The translations under genes were made by a program, and so were the position numbers. Positions 52,489 through 61,630 of a stretch of 64,000 nucleotides of DNA are shown here, piece by piece. How positions within the stretch are numbered: position 1 is the stretch's first letter; the number at the start of each line of letters is the position of its first letter. Source of the stretch: UBA4466 sp963925035 (GTDB taxonomy: Bacteria > Bacteroidota > Bacteroidia > Flavobacteriales_D > Crocinitomicaceae); NCBI GenBank assembly GCA_963925035.1, contig CAWUSK010000007.1, forward strand, positions 62,001 to 126,000, written 5' to 3'. The notes below the pieces were generated by a model that had not been told where the DNA came from, ran no database searches, and was given only the letters and a program-made list of their open reading frames with translations.

Positions 52489-52685
52489 AAACAGCTTAAA
52501 GATAAGTGAAAGACTTCTCGCGTTGAGATGGCTTTTTTTATTGAAATTTTGGTTTCGATTATACTGATATATGGTGTAGTTTTAAAGACTCTATTAGAGT
52601 TAGGATAAATGTCTAAGGGAAGTAATTAATGATTAGAACGAACGCTGTAATCCGCTGCAGTTGCAGTGCTGCGGAACATTTTCAA

Positions 52686-53654
52686 TCATCTATACCCAAG
52701 CTCAATCGAAACAGGCAAGTGGTCTGAATAACCGCCCAAATACTTTTTACCGCCGTATGTTCTAAACGGAACTGTGTCGCCTTTGTAAACTTCTAAAAGA
52801 AACGAATTACTGTAAATTTTACCTGAATCTTTGATCGCTTTCACTTTTTTTCCGCTGAAGAAGTTTGCAGAAATCATAATGTGATCCAATACATCCCATT
52901 CACCTCGATAATTGTATGAACCTTTGTATTCACCTGATTCTTTCGTAATCATCGGTGTCAGCAATTCAGCGATTAGCTTTGCAGAATTATTTGTTGGGTA
53001 ATCGTTCAAATCTCCCATGAATGCAATCATCGTTTTTGGACTATATTTTTGAACTGAATCAATGAATTCACGCGCTGCAGTTGCTGCAATCATTCGTTTT
53101 GGTTCACTTGCTTCTTCACCACCGCTGCGACTTGGCCAATGGTTCACCATTCCCATGATCGTATCTTTTCCGAATAGAAATTTACCCCAAACGATATCAC
53201 GACTTGGTCTGTCACCCTCAGGCATGTTGTAACGAATGATTCCTGACTGGATCAGTTTCATAGAGGTGCTGTCGTAAATTAGCGCAACGTCAATTCCACG
53301 TTCGTCTAAGCTTTCGTAATGTACAACGCCGTAATTTGCTTTTAATTTATCATAGTTGACAATGTCACGAACCACTTGTTCGTTTTCAATCTCACAAATA
53401 CCAATAATTAATGGTGAATTGAACAGTTCAAATACTTCATTGATGTGTTTTAGTTTTTCATTGTAACGCTCGTTGTTCCATTCACGCTCTGCACTTGGCA
53501 AGAACTCTGCATCGTCAATTTTAGGATCGTCTTGCGTGTCAAACAGGTTTTCGACATTGTAGAATGCGATGCTACGTTTAGTTTGAGAGCAAGCAACAGA
53601 GCTAATACCAATAAATGCAAGGAAAAAATAGGAAGTAATTTTATTCAATTTCAT
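52686..53654 (-). CDS. Exported endonuclease/exonuclease/phosphatase family protein
   Basis: 322 residues. The signal peptide ends in lipobox SSVACS, so it is a lipoprotein. The EEP fold is shown by FYNVENLFD (metal Asn/Glu), CEIENE, NHWPSRSGG and FMGDLNDYP, and the C-terminal GGYSDHLPV catalytic His. Possible substrates are extracellular nucleic acid or phosphoesters. It ends the operon below wbqC (8 nt after it). Confidence 0.85.
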   Translation of the reverse strand: MKLNKITSYFFLAFIGISSVACSQTKRSIAFYNVENLFDTQDDPKIDDAEFLPSAEREWNNERYNEKLKHINEVFELFNSPLIIGICEIENEQVVRDIVNYDKLKANYGVVHYESLDERGIDVALIYDSTSMKLIQSGIIRYNMPEGDRPSRDIVWGKFLFGKDTIMGMVNHWPSRSGGEEASEPKRMIAATAAREFIDSVQKYSPKTMIAFMGDLNDYPTNNSAKLIAELLTPMITKESGEYKGSYNYRGEWDVLDHIMISANFFSGKKVKAIKDSGKIYSNSFLLEVYKGDTVPFRTYGGKKYLGGYSDHLPVSIELGYR

Positions 53655-53662
53655 AATGTTTT

Positions 53663-54271
53663 TTATTTCGTTGGTGGGAGAATCAAATTTCGCGCCATTG
53701 GTCCTTCACAAAAAATAACATCAAGGATGGAAAGGCTTAATTGGAAATTCTCATATCCAGGAAACACTTGAATGTAAGGGGCTTTAATTTTCTCTTGAAA
53801 TTCATCTTTCTGAACCAATGAGATACGCCGGTCATTTTCCTGTATTGGATGAAACTCTTTTGTCAATTCAATTTTTGTCTCAAGGTACAACCAATCTATA
53901 ACTCGTTGGGTGATGGCTGTATTAAAGATTAATAAATTATTTGTTTCGTTAAAAAGAAGTTCTTCCACTTCCATGCTATAATACTCGAAAAAAGCCGAGG
54001 ACTGGTAAGCACTTTTAATTGCGCGCCAATGTCTAATTCTCCAATTTTCCTCATCTGGCAGAATCACATTTTCCGTAGCTGTTTTTGAACCGTTCGGTTT
54101 TTTAGTTGGAATGGATAAAGATAAAACCCCATCTCCTCCAACAATATCACAGCGATTACGGTACGTTTGCTTTGGAAAATGCTCGTGCGCCTCAATTTGA
54201 ATCAACGAATATTTCGCTAATTCTTTAAAATATGCAATACTTCCAAAATAGGAGGTAGGCAGGATCTGCAT
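53663..54271 (-). CDS. WbqC family protein
   Basis: 202 residues. LPTSYFGSIAYFKEL at the N-terminus, H-FPKQTYRNRC, SLSIPTKK, NWRIRHWRAIKSAYQ and PYIQVF are conserved in the WbqC-like family, first seen in polysaccharide clusters; the enzymatic role is unclear. Overlaps lepB by one base (TAATG). Confidence 0.85.
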   Translation of the reverse strand: MQILPTSYFGSIAYFKELAKYSLIQIEAHEHFPKQTYRNRCDIVGGDGVLSLSIPTKKPNGSKTATENVILPDEENWRIRHWRAIKSAYQSSAFFEYYSMEVEELLFNETNNLLIFNTAITQRVIDWLYLETKIELTKEFHPIQENDRRISLVQKDEFQEKIKAPYIQVFPGYENFQLSLSILDVIFCEGPMARNLILPPTK

Positions 54272-56169
54272 TATTTGATGATGTTAAATAAACGTTCCCA
54301 ACGAATTCCTTTGTAAGCGCTTTTTGAGAACCAAACCATGGAAGCTTTTCCAACGATATGATCCTCAGGAACAAATCCCCAAACACGCGAATCGGCAGAG
54401 TTGTAGCGGTTATCTCCCATCATCCAATAGTAATTCATTGCAAAAGTATATTTCGTTGCTTTCTTGCCGTCGATAAAGATTCCATCTGCTTTTTCAACCA
54501 ATTTGTGACCTTCGTAAGCCGTGATAATTCTTCTGTACCATGCAATGTTGTCCTTATCAATGTTAACTGTTTGACCTTTCGAAGGAATTTGGAATTTCGT
54601 AAAATTCGTCATCGTGTTGTTGACGTAGAAATCCTTCGGGTAAATATTCATATTTGCAATAATCTCACTTGTTGTAGGTTTTCTGTCCGTATCGCTGTAT
54701 TGTCCCTCAATCACAGGTACATATCTTGCTTCAGGGAAAGAACGTTTCATTTGCGTCAATTGACTTTTTGTAAGATTCATTACAAAAGAACTGTCATCCT
54801 TTCTGAAATAATCATTTCGTTCCATTTCCATTCCGTATTTACTGTCCATTGTTGATGAACTCGGAAGTAAAATATTACTGAATGTGAACTGTAAATTTTG
54901 AAATTCAGTAACAACGGCTTTTTTACCATTTACATAAAGTACAGCATCTTTGATTTCCATCCAATCTCCTGGGATTCCAACACAACGTTTGATGTAATTC
55001 TCGCGCTTATCTACAGGACGGTAAATGACACCGTAATGCTCGATTATTTGTCCCGTACTTTGTTCAAACGCAATTTTATCTTCAGCTAGCATTTTACGCG
55101 CTTTTGACTTCCAAAGTGAAACGTGATCGATGTAATCTTGTCCATGTAAATCAATTACACGTTGCTGTGCATATTGTTTGGCATAGTTGTCCAACTCCAT
55201 CATGTTAAGCTGATTACCTTGATTTGCAAGAAGAATACTGTCTTTAAATTGAGAAGCTATTTTAGAAGTGAAAGCATTGTTTTCTCGCCACAAGCGCAAT
55301 GCTTCGTTGTTTACAATTCCGTGGTAATCGTGTCCCATCAAGCCATTTGGCATACGTGGATCGTAAACTGCTGTATCTCCAGAAGGATAATTAAAAACTA
55401 CAACATCGTATCTATTTACCTTGCTAAATCCAGGCATACGCGTGTATTCTGAAGTTTCCAAAGTTGTATATGATTTCACATCTACCCACGGAACAGTATT
55501 GTGCACCAATGGATAGGATAGAGGAGTAACAGGTACTTTCGGTCCGTACGTTAATTTATTTACAAATAAGAAATCTCCAACCAGCAATGTTTTTTCCATC
55601 GAACCGGTAGGAATTTGAAATGGTTCAAAGACATATGTTCGAATAATACTTGCAGCGATTAAAGCAAACCAAATGGAATCTCCCCATTCTTTTACTTTAG
55701 ATTTTTTTCCTGGTTTGTGGCGAGTGACAGCGCTAATTCCAAGTGCAAGTGCATGGCCGATTACAGGAAGTGCCAAGAATAGAGCTAAATGATCTCCCCA
55801 TTCACGGTCTCCCATTTCTTTACTGTTTGCCCAGTTTGTTTCGGGTAAAATTTTATCGTCCGAATTCGCAATCTTCGCCATGATAATATATGGGAAGAAT
55901 ACTCCTTGCAAAGAATCTACAAGAGAGAAATATCCAAAGCGACGAATGTAAGAAAGGTTTGCAACAGACCACATCACTATGTGAACTCCGGGAAACACAA
56001 GTAACAAGGACCAAAAAGGTTTTTTACAACCTAACTTGAAGACAACATAATAATTGTAGACGGGAATTAAGGCTTCCCAAGGTTTTCTCTCAGCTTGCTC
56101 AAAACTTTTCCACCACAATGATAGGTAGGGATGCACAAGAATAAATAGGTAAAAATAAAGTACGTTCAT
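54271..56169 (-). CDS. lepB: Signal peptidase I with long insert and N-terminal membrane domain
   Basis: 632 residues. The first ~150 residues form a membrane domain (DUF5684-like) typical of Bacteroidota LepB. The catalytic Ser190 is in PTGSMEKTLLVGD, and the general-base Lys394 in NYIKRCVGIPGD; in E. coli these are 55 residues apart, here 204, so ~130 extra residues (about 265-385) lie between them. GDNRYNSADSRVWG is box E. It removes signal peptides after Sec/Tat export. Cotranscribed with dapB (3 nt) and wbqC. Confidence 0.95.
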   Translation of the reverse strand: MNVLYFYLFILVHPYLSLWWKSFEQAERKPWEALIPVYNYYVVFKLGCKKPFWSLLLVFPGVHIVMWSVANLSYIRRFGYFSLVDSLQGVFFPYIIMAKIANSDDKILPETNWANSKEMGDREWGDHLALFLALPVIGHALALGISAVTRHKPGKKSKVKEWGDSIWFALIAASIIRTYVFEPFQIPTGSMEKTLLVGDFLFVNKLTYGPKVPVTPLSYPLVHNTVPWVDVKSYTTLETSEYTRMPGFSKVNRYDVVVFNYPSGDTAVYDPRMPNGLMGHDYHGIVNNEALRLWRENNAFTSKIASQFKDSILLANQGNQLNMMELDNYAKQYAQQRVIDLHGQDYIDHVSLWKSKARKMLAEDKIAFEQSTGQIIEHYGVIYRPVDKRENYIKRCVGIPGDWMEIKDAVLYVNGKKAVVTEFQNLQFTFSNILLPSSSTMDSKYGMEMERNDYFRKDDSSFVMNLTKSQLTQMKRSFPEARYVPVIEGQYSDTDRKPTTSEIIANMNIYPKDFYVNNTMTNFTKFQIPSKGQTVNIDKDNIAWYRRIITAYEGHKLVEKADGIFIDGKKATKYTFAMNYYWMMGDNRYNSADSRVWGFVPEDHIVGKASMVWFSKSAYKGIRWERLFNIIK

Positions 56170-56172
56170 GAG

Positions 56173-56895
56173 TTATAATTTAATGACATCTTGCATGGTG
56201 AAGACCCCTTTTTTACCGACAATCCATTCGGCTGCAATAACAGCTCCCAATCCAAATCCTTTTCGGTTATGAGCGATATGTTTTATTTCAATAGAGTCAA
56301 TTTCTGACGTATAATCAACTATGTGCGTACCTGGAACTCCGTCTTCTCGGAAAGAAGTTACCGCAACTTGTCCGTTTTGAACGCCTGGTGGAGTGTTTTC
56401 ATTGTGAATCCATGAAGAATAGTCTTCGTTCTCAGCCAACATGTCATTTGCAATTGAAACAGCCGTTCCACTTGGTGCATCAACTTTTTGCTTGTGGTGG
56501 ATTTCTTGTACACTTGGTTTGTATTCAGTTTTCCCTTCCATCAATTGAGCTAATCTTCTATTGATATCAAAAAAGATGTTAACTCCAATACTAAAATTAG
56601 AGGCGTAGAGTAAACTTCCATTTTTTTGGTGAACGATTTCCTTTACGTTGTCTAATTCGATGTTCCAAGCCGTTGTGCCTACAATAACAGGCGTATTGTT
56701 TTTGATGCAATGTTTGATGTGATTTACAGCAAAATGAGGCACCGTAAACTCAATCGCGACATCTACATTCGAAAAGTCAATTAATTCAATTGGAGATTGA
56801 CTGTTGCTTTTGGCTACGATGGAGTGACCTCGAGAAATTGCAATTTCTTCAATTACCTTCCCCATTTTCCCGTATCCAATAAGTGCTATATTCAT
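56173..56895 (-). CDS. dapB: 4-hydroxy-tetrahydrodipicolinate reductase
   Basis: 240 residues. N-terminal GYGKMGKVI nucleotide-binding loop, VIVGTTAWN, EIHHKQKVDAPSGTA (catalytic His/Lys) and SFREDGVPGTH are the DapB signature. It reduces dihydrodipicolinate in the lysine/diaminopimelate pathway. A TATTTTTG -7 element at 56914 gives it its own promoter inside the parA-lepB block. Confidence 0.97.
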   Translation of the reverse strand: MNIALIGYGKMGKVIEEIAISRGHSIVAKSNSQSPIELIDFSNVDVAIEFTVPHFAVNHIKHCIKNNTPVIVGTTAWNIELDNVKEIVHQKNGSLLYASNFSIGVNIFFDINRRLAQLMEGKTEYKPSVQEIHHKQKVDAPSGTAVSIANDMLAENEDYSSWIHNENTPPGVQNGQVAVTSFREDGVPGTHIVDYTSEIDSIEIKHIAHNRKGFGLGAVIAAEWIVGKKGVFTMQDVIKL

Positions 56896-56913
56896 AGGTT
56901 TCTTGTATTAAAA

Positions 56914-56921
56914 CAAAAATA
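56914..56921 (-). promoter_or_regulatory. -7 element of dapB
   Basis: TATTTTTG on the minus strand, 18 nt before the ATG. Confidence 0.5.
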
Positions 56922-56971
56922 AAGTTTTAAGTATCACTCGCAATAGTTTTAACTAAAATTAAACATCTTAA

Positions 56972-57547
56972 TTATTTAATTCTTAAGGTTAAGCCAACGC
57001 CAACTGAGCGTTGATTCAAAACAACAGGGTCTACCGAAAGTGTAAGGTCAGGCGAAACATCGAAGGTAACAAAATGTGCTTCAACACCCGCGTCTGCTAA
57101 TTGTAATAGGTAAACTAAGGCAACTCCAACAATTGATAAATCTCTCCAACGACTATGTTGTTCATACAATGTCAAAACTCCTTGATCGTCATAGCTGCTC
57201 CATTTCGGGTCTCCAGGAAGATCGTCTAAACGCAGTTTATATTCTATTTTAAGAGCTGATTGAGCTTGTTGGTTGGATATTAAAAAGTAAGTAGTTGTAG
57301 CAAGCCCTGAATAAATCAATGGAACTTTCCAATATGCTTTACGCTGTCCTTTTGGCATTGCAATGTGATTGTAAACCTGTCCCGCTCCAGGCAACGCAGC
57401 AGAAAGTATTAAGGCTGTGCGAATGGAATGGTGTTTTACGGAATCCTTGATAAATGATTTTTGTTTAGCGTCTACTTGAAGTGAATCTTCTTGAGAAAAG
57501 CAAGAAAAAGTAAGTATACAAAAGAGTAGAGCTAGCCCTTTAATCAT
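56972..57547 (-). CDS. DUF5683 domain membrane protein
   Basis: 191 residues. Signal-peptide-like start (LALLFCILTFSCFSQ), then SAALPGAGQVYNH and AYWKVPLIYSGLATTTYF; the same order of helices is seen in DUF5683 proteins, which lie after parB in Bacteroidota. Function unknown. The ATG overlaps the parB stop by 4 nt. Confidence 0.82.
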   Translation of the reverse strand: MIKGLALLFCILTFSCFSQEDSLQVDAKQKSFIKDSVKHHSIRTALILSAALPGAGQVYNHIAMPKGQRKAYWKVPLIYSGLATTTYFLISNQQAQSALKIEYKLRLDDLPGDPKWSSYDDQGVLTLYEQHSRWRDLSIVGVALVYLLQLADAGVEAHFVTFDVSPDLTLSVDPVVLNQRSVGVGLTLRIK

Positions 57548-58455
57548 TTGTTCAATAATTCCATGATTCTATTCAAATCAACTTCAGAATTGAAGTTAAC
57601 GATAATTCTTCCGCTACCGTTGTCCGATTTTTTAATATCAACTTTCGTTGCCAATTGATCGCTCAAATGCTCTTTAAAAACGTATTCATTGTTAGAAATT
57701 GTAGTGGGAGCTACTTTCTTAGAAGCGCCTTTTTCTTTTGAGCCGGCAGCAGCTATTTCTTCTCCACGTATCAATGCTTCGATATCGCGAACAGATAATT
57801 TTTCTTTTACAACACGTTGAAATAAAGCGATTTGAGTACACTCATCTCCAGCACTAACTAAAGCTCTTGCGTGTCCCATTGAGATCTCCATGTTTCGAAC
57901 TCCAGCCTGAATTTCAGCAGGAAGTTTTAACATTCTCAAATGGTTGGTAATACTTGTACGACTTTTAGATATTTTCTGACTTAATTGATCTTGTGTTAAG
58001 TCACACTCTTCAATTAAACGTTGGTAAGAAAGTGCAACTTCAATTGGGTTTAAATCTTCACGTTGAATATTTTCCACCAATGCCATTTCTAACATTGTTT
58101 GATCGTTTGCAATTCTTACGTAAGCAGGAACTTCAGTCAAACCTGCAAGTTGCGAGGCTCTAAAACGACGTTCACCAGAAATCAATTGGTATTTATCACG
58201 ACCTAACTTACGAACCGTAAGCGGTTGAATTATTCCGTGTGATTTAATGGATTCACTTAATTCCTGTAATGCTACTTTCTCGAAATTTGTTCGAGGATTA
58301 AATGGATTCGCTTCAATGCTAGAGATAGAAATATTGGAAATAGATCCAACAATCCCGTTCCCACTGTTGTTTGAAGTTATATCAGTTTCAGCACCTTCTA
58401 ATAATGCGCTTAATCCTTTCCCTAATGCAGATCGCTTTTTAGTATTAGAGCTCAT
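57544..58455 (-). CDS. parB: ParB chromosome-partitioning protein
   Basis: 303 residues. KRSALGKGLSALL is the usual N-terminus. The CTPase/box II region LISGERRFRAS and the HTH with LSQKISKSRTSITNHLRML, SMGHARALVS follow, then a C-terminal dimer domain. It loads on parS and spreads as a CTP-dependent clamp. Overlaps parA by 11 nt. Confidence 0.96.
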   Translation of the reverse strand: MSSNTKKRSALGKGLSALLEGAETDITSNNSGNGIVGSISNISISSIEANPFNPRTNFEKVALQELSESIKSHGIIQPLTVRKLGRDKYQLISGERRFRASQLAGLTEVPAYVRIANDQTMLEMALVENIQREDLNPIEVALSYQRLIEECDLTQDQLSQKISKSRTSITNHLRMLKLPAEIQAGVRNMEISMGHARALVSAGDECTQIALFQRVVKEKLSVRDIEALIRGEEIAAAGSKEKGASKKVAPTTISNNEYVFKEHLSDQLATKVDIKKSDNGSGRIIVNFNSEVDLNRIMELLNK

Positions 58456-59257
58456 TGCTAATGTTTATTTTTTTATCCTCGTTAGAAATATGCGTCATGT
58501 TGTTTTTTTGCAACAGTTCACGTGTCAAGTTCAAATAGTTGATTGCACCTTTGCTGCCAGCATCGTGCATAATGATTGTTTCTCCGTAACTTGGAGCTTC
58601 ACCCAATTTTGTGTTTCGGTGAATTACCGTATCAAACACAATCTCTTGGAAGTGCATTTTCACTTCTTCCACGACTTGATTTGCCAATCGAAGTCGTGTA
58701 TCGTACATTGTCAATAGAATTCCTTCAATTTCCAAGTCTGTGTTCAATCGTCCTTGAACGATTTTAATTGTGTTTAATAATTTCCCTAATCCTTCCAATG
58801 CAAAGTATTCACATTGAACAGGAACAATAACTGAATCAGCTGCTGTTAAAGAGTTGACAGTTATTAATCCCAAAGAAGGTGAGCAGTCGATAATGATAAA
58901 ATCATAATCGTCACGTATTTTCTCCAACGCAAACTTAAGCATATACTCGCGGTTTGGAAGGTTTATCATTTCTAATTCAGCACCAACCAAATCAATGTGA
59001 GAAGGAAGGATATATAAATTTGGATTGTCTGTTTTTATGATTAATTCAGATGGATCAGCATCGTTGATTAAGCAATCGTAAATATTGCGCGTGTTTTTTG
59101 GATCTAGGCCAACACCAGATGTAGCGTTTGCCTGTGGGTCTGCATCAATAATTAAAGTTTTATATTCCAAAACCCCCAAACAACCAGCTAAATTAATCGC
59201 TGTAGTTGTTTTTCCAACACCACCTTTCTGGTTTGCAATTGCTATAATTTTACCCAT
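58445..59257 (-). CDS. parA: ParA chromosome-partitioning ATPase (Soj)
   Basis: 270 residues. Deviant Walker A KGGVGKTTTAINLAG (8-22), switch I DADPQANAT, and Walker B-like FIIIDCSPSLG. It works with ParB to segregate the origin region. First gene of the parAB-DUF5683-dapB-lepB-wbqC block; a weak -7-like TATCTTTA lies 22 nt upstream. Confidence 0.97.
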   Translation of the reverse strand: MGKIIAIANQKGGVGKTTTAINLAGCLGVLEYKTLIIDADPQANATSGVGLDPKNTRNIYDCLINDADPSELIIKTDNPNLYILPSHIDLVGAELEMINLPNREYMLKFALEKIRDDYDFIIIDCSPSLGLITVNSLTAADSVIVPVQCEYFALEGLGKLLNTIKIVQGRLNTDLEIEGILLTMYDTRLRLANQVVEEVKMHFQEIVFDTVIHRNTKLGEAPSYGETIIMHDAGSKGAINYLNLTRELLQKNNMTHISNEDKKINISNEL

Positions 59258-59396
59258 TCATCCTATAATTGAAGTCTAAAGATACGCTTATTGATACTGT
59301 AAAACGATTAAAACCACAAGGAGTTATCAACGGTTTTTTTGTTAAAACCTTGTGCAAAAGAATATTTGAGATTAAAAATCGACTTAACAATTTGAA

Positions 59397-59726
59397 TTAT
59401 AGGTCGTCAAAAGAGACTTCCGTGTAGCTTTTTATCGAATCATCAGTTGATTCATTCGGTTCGATAGCGTATTCACCAGTTTCTGCTAATTCTCCAATCT
59501 TATCGATTGCATCTACCAAGCCGACTTTGAATTTTTCAAAATCCTCCTTGTACAAAAATATTTTGTGCTTTTGGTAGCTTTCTCGACCTTCAACAAAGCT
59601 TTTTTTACTTTCTGTAATGGTGATGTAAAGGTCATTTCCTTTCGTTGATTTAACGTCAAAAAAGTAGGTTCTTTTTCCTGCTCTTACCACTTTAGAATAG
59701 ACTTCATTATTCTTATCGTTCTCCAT
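59397..59726 (-). CDS. DUF3276 (PUR-family) DNA/RNA-binding protein
   Basis: 109 residues. YSKVVRAGKRTYFFDVKSTK, DLYITITESKK and HKIFLYKEDFEKF form a PUR-type repeat. Bacteroidota homologues bind single-stranded nucleic acids. The acidic C-terminus (SYTEVSFDDL) is normal for the family. Confidence 0.92.
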   Translation of the reverse strand: MENDKNNEVYSKVVRAGKRTYFFDVKSTKGNDLYITITESKKSFVEGRESYQKHKIFLYKEDFEKFKVGLVDAIDKIGELAETGEYAIEPNESTDDSIKSYTEVSFDDL

Positions 59727-59796
59727 AACCTTCTCGCCTTTAAATTAGTTGTGCTTAACAAATATGCATTTTTTTTTTCAAAAAGCAAATTGTCGG

Positions 59797-61548
59797 TTAG
59801 GCGTTTTCTTCAGCCAACTGTTTTTTATACATTTCAGCATAAATTCCGTTCGAGCTCATTAATTCTTGATGTGTTCCTGCCTCGTTCACGGCTCCATGTT
59901 CTATATTAATAATACGTGTTGCGTTTCGAATGGATGAAATTCTGTGGCTCACAACCAAAGAAGTAGTTGTTTTTGTTTTCTTCAAATTATTCAGGATGAT
60001 TTCTTCTGTTTCTGTATCAACAGCGGAAAGACAATCGTCGAGAATTAATAGTTTTGGATTGCGAATAAGTGCCCTTGCAATACTTAAACGTTGTTTCTGT
60101 CCACCACTTAGATTCACTCCTCGTTCGCCTAAAAGCGTTTCAAACTTACTTTTAAACTCAATGATATTGTGGTAAACATGTGCCAATTTGGTCACTTCAG
60201 TCAAGCGTTCCTCTGAAACATTGCCGTCAACGCTTCCAAATTCTAAGTTATTCTTAATCGTATCTGAAAATAGAAACACTTCTTGCGGAACAATTCCTGT
60301 TTGATTTCTATATGCTTCCATGTTGATGGACTTGATATTTACGCCATCAATTAGAACTTCTCCATGGTCTGCATCAATTTGACGCATCAATAGTTTTAAT
60401 ACAGTTGACTTCCCACTTCCTGTGCGACCAACAATTCCTAATGTTTCACCTTTTTCTAGTTTAAAGTTCAAGTTTTTAGCGGCTTGAATTCCTGAATTAG
60501 TATAGGTGTAACTAACGTTTTTAAACTCAATGACTCCTTGGAAATCGAATGGAGTAGTAGAATTGTTTACAATCTCTGGTGTAGTTTTTAAGAATTCATT
60601 TATTCTACCTTGACTTGCTGCAGCTCTCTGAGTAAGCGAGGTCACCCAGCCAATTGAAGCAAAAGGCCACGTCAACATATTTACGTAGAAAATGAAAGTT
60701 AAAATGTTACCGGGTGTAATGGTATTATCATAATAAAGCAATCCACCAAGATAGATACAAACAATGGTGCTTATTCCTATCAATAAGAAGATGGTTGGCA
60801 TGAAAAACGAATTAACCAATACAAGCTTCATGCTCTTGTTTTTGTAGTTCTCGGCAGATTTTGAAAACTTAGATTTCGATTCAATCAAACGGCTGTAAGC
60901 CTTGATTACACGAATTCCAGTAAACGTTTCTTGTGCAATAGTTGACATGTTCGATTGTTCTTCTTGTACGGTTTTACTGATCGTATTGATTTTTGAAGCG
61001 ACTTTGTAAATGATAAATGACATAATCGGCAAAGGAACCAAGACGGCAATTGTCAACGGCACACTAATTGCAGCCATGCTAATAATAACAAGAATAGAGA
61101 GTACGGCAAGGTTTATCGTGTACATCACGCCTGGTCCTAAATACATTCGTACATAAGAAACGTCTTCAGAGATTCGATTCATTAAATCTCCTGTATTATT
61201 TTTCTTATAAAAGGAATAGTTTAGCTTTTGGTAGTGCTTGTAAATCTCGTTTTTCAAGTCATATTCGATCAAACGCGACATAATAATAATGGTTTGACGC
61301 GTTAGAAATAGAAAAATACCTGAAATAAGGGACAGTAAGAGAAAATATCCACCAACTTTCATTGCATAAAACAAAAGGTCGTCAGGGTTGTTATTTGAAG
61401 ACCATTTTGTCAATTGATCCGTCGTATCTCCAAAGAACTTAGGCATTTCCACTTTAAACCAGTTACTGCCAATAATAAATAGGATTCCAAAAAGAAAACG
61501 CCATTTGTATTTAAAAAAATATTTGTTGAGATAGCTCAGTGACTTCAT
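59797..61548 (-). CDS. ABC exporter, fused permease and ATPase
   Basis: 583 residues from the ATG at 61548 (MKSLSYLNKYFFKYKW, the common start); an ATG at 61584 would add 12 residues. Six membrane helices fill ~18-300. The nucleotide-binding domain has GRTGSGKST (near 381), signature NLSGGQKQRLSIARAL, Walker B LLILDDCLSAVD and the H-loop VVSHR. It is an MsbA/MDR-like half transporter that exports lipids or drugs as a homodimer; substrate unknown. The divergent branched-chain dehydrogenase promoter lies over its 5' end. Confidence 0.93.
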   Translation of the reverse strand: MKSLSYLNKYFFKYKWRFLFGILFIIGSNWFKVEMPKFFGDTTDQLTKWSSNNNPDDLLFYAMKVGGYFLLLSLISGIFLFLTRQTIIIMSRLIEYDLKNEIYKHYQKLNYSFYKKNNTGDLMNRISEDVSYVRMYLGPGVMYTINLAVLSILVIISMAAISVPLTIAVLVPLPIMSFIIYKVASKINTISKTVQEEQSNMSTIAQETFTGIRVIKAYSRLIESKSKFSKSAENYKNKSMKLVLVNSFFMPTIFLLIGISTIVCIYLGGLLYYDNTITPGNILTFIFYVNMLTWPFASIGWVTSLTQRAAASQGRINEFLKTTPEIVNNSTTPFDFQGVIEFKNVSYTYTNSGIQAAKNLNFKLEKGETLGIVGRTGSGKSTVLKLLMRQIDADHGEVLIDGVNIKSINMEAYRNQTGIVPQEVFLFSDTIKNNLEFGSVDGNVSEERLTEVTKLAHVYHNIIEFKSKFETLLGERGVNLSGGQKQRLSIARALIRNPKLLILDDCLSAVDTETEEIILNNLKKTKTTTSLVVSHRISSIRNATRIINIEHGAVNEAGTHQELMSSNGIYAEMYKKQLAEENA

Positions 61549-61560
61549 CCGATAATTTTC

Positions 61561-61568
61561 TATTTTTG
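61561..61568 (+). promoter_or_regulatory. Possible -7 element of dehydrogenase gene
   Basis: TATTTTTG, 62 nt before the ATG at 61631, inside the 5' region of the divergent ABC gene. Confidence 0.4.
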
Positions 61569-61630
61569 CCGTGCTATTTTGCATGACGTTGTAAAAGTAT
61601 ATAATTGAGTTAACATTTATGCTCTAAGGT

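Noticed and set aside
52651..52675. Hairpin TCCGC...GCGGA between two convergent genes
   Set aside because: Only 5 bp plus a mismatch and 3 bp, with no T tract on either strand; too weak to call a terminator.
58519..58524. CACGTG core inside parA as a possible parS
   Set aside because: The flanking bases match the TGTTn/nAACA arms at only one or two positions each, so it is not a credible parS. Other CACGTG cores in the window (for example near 22438, 24610, 44341 and 50874) fail in the same way.
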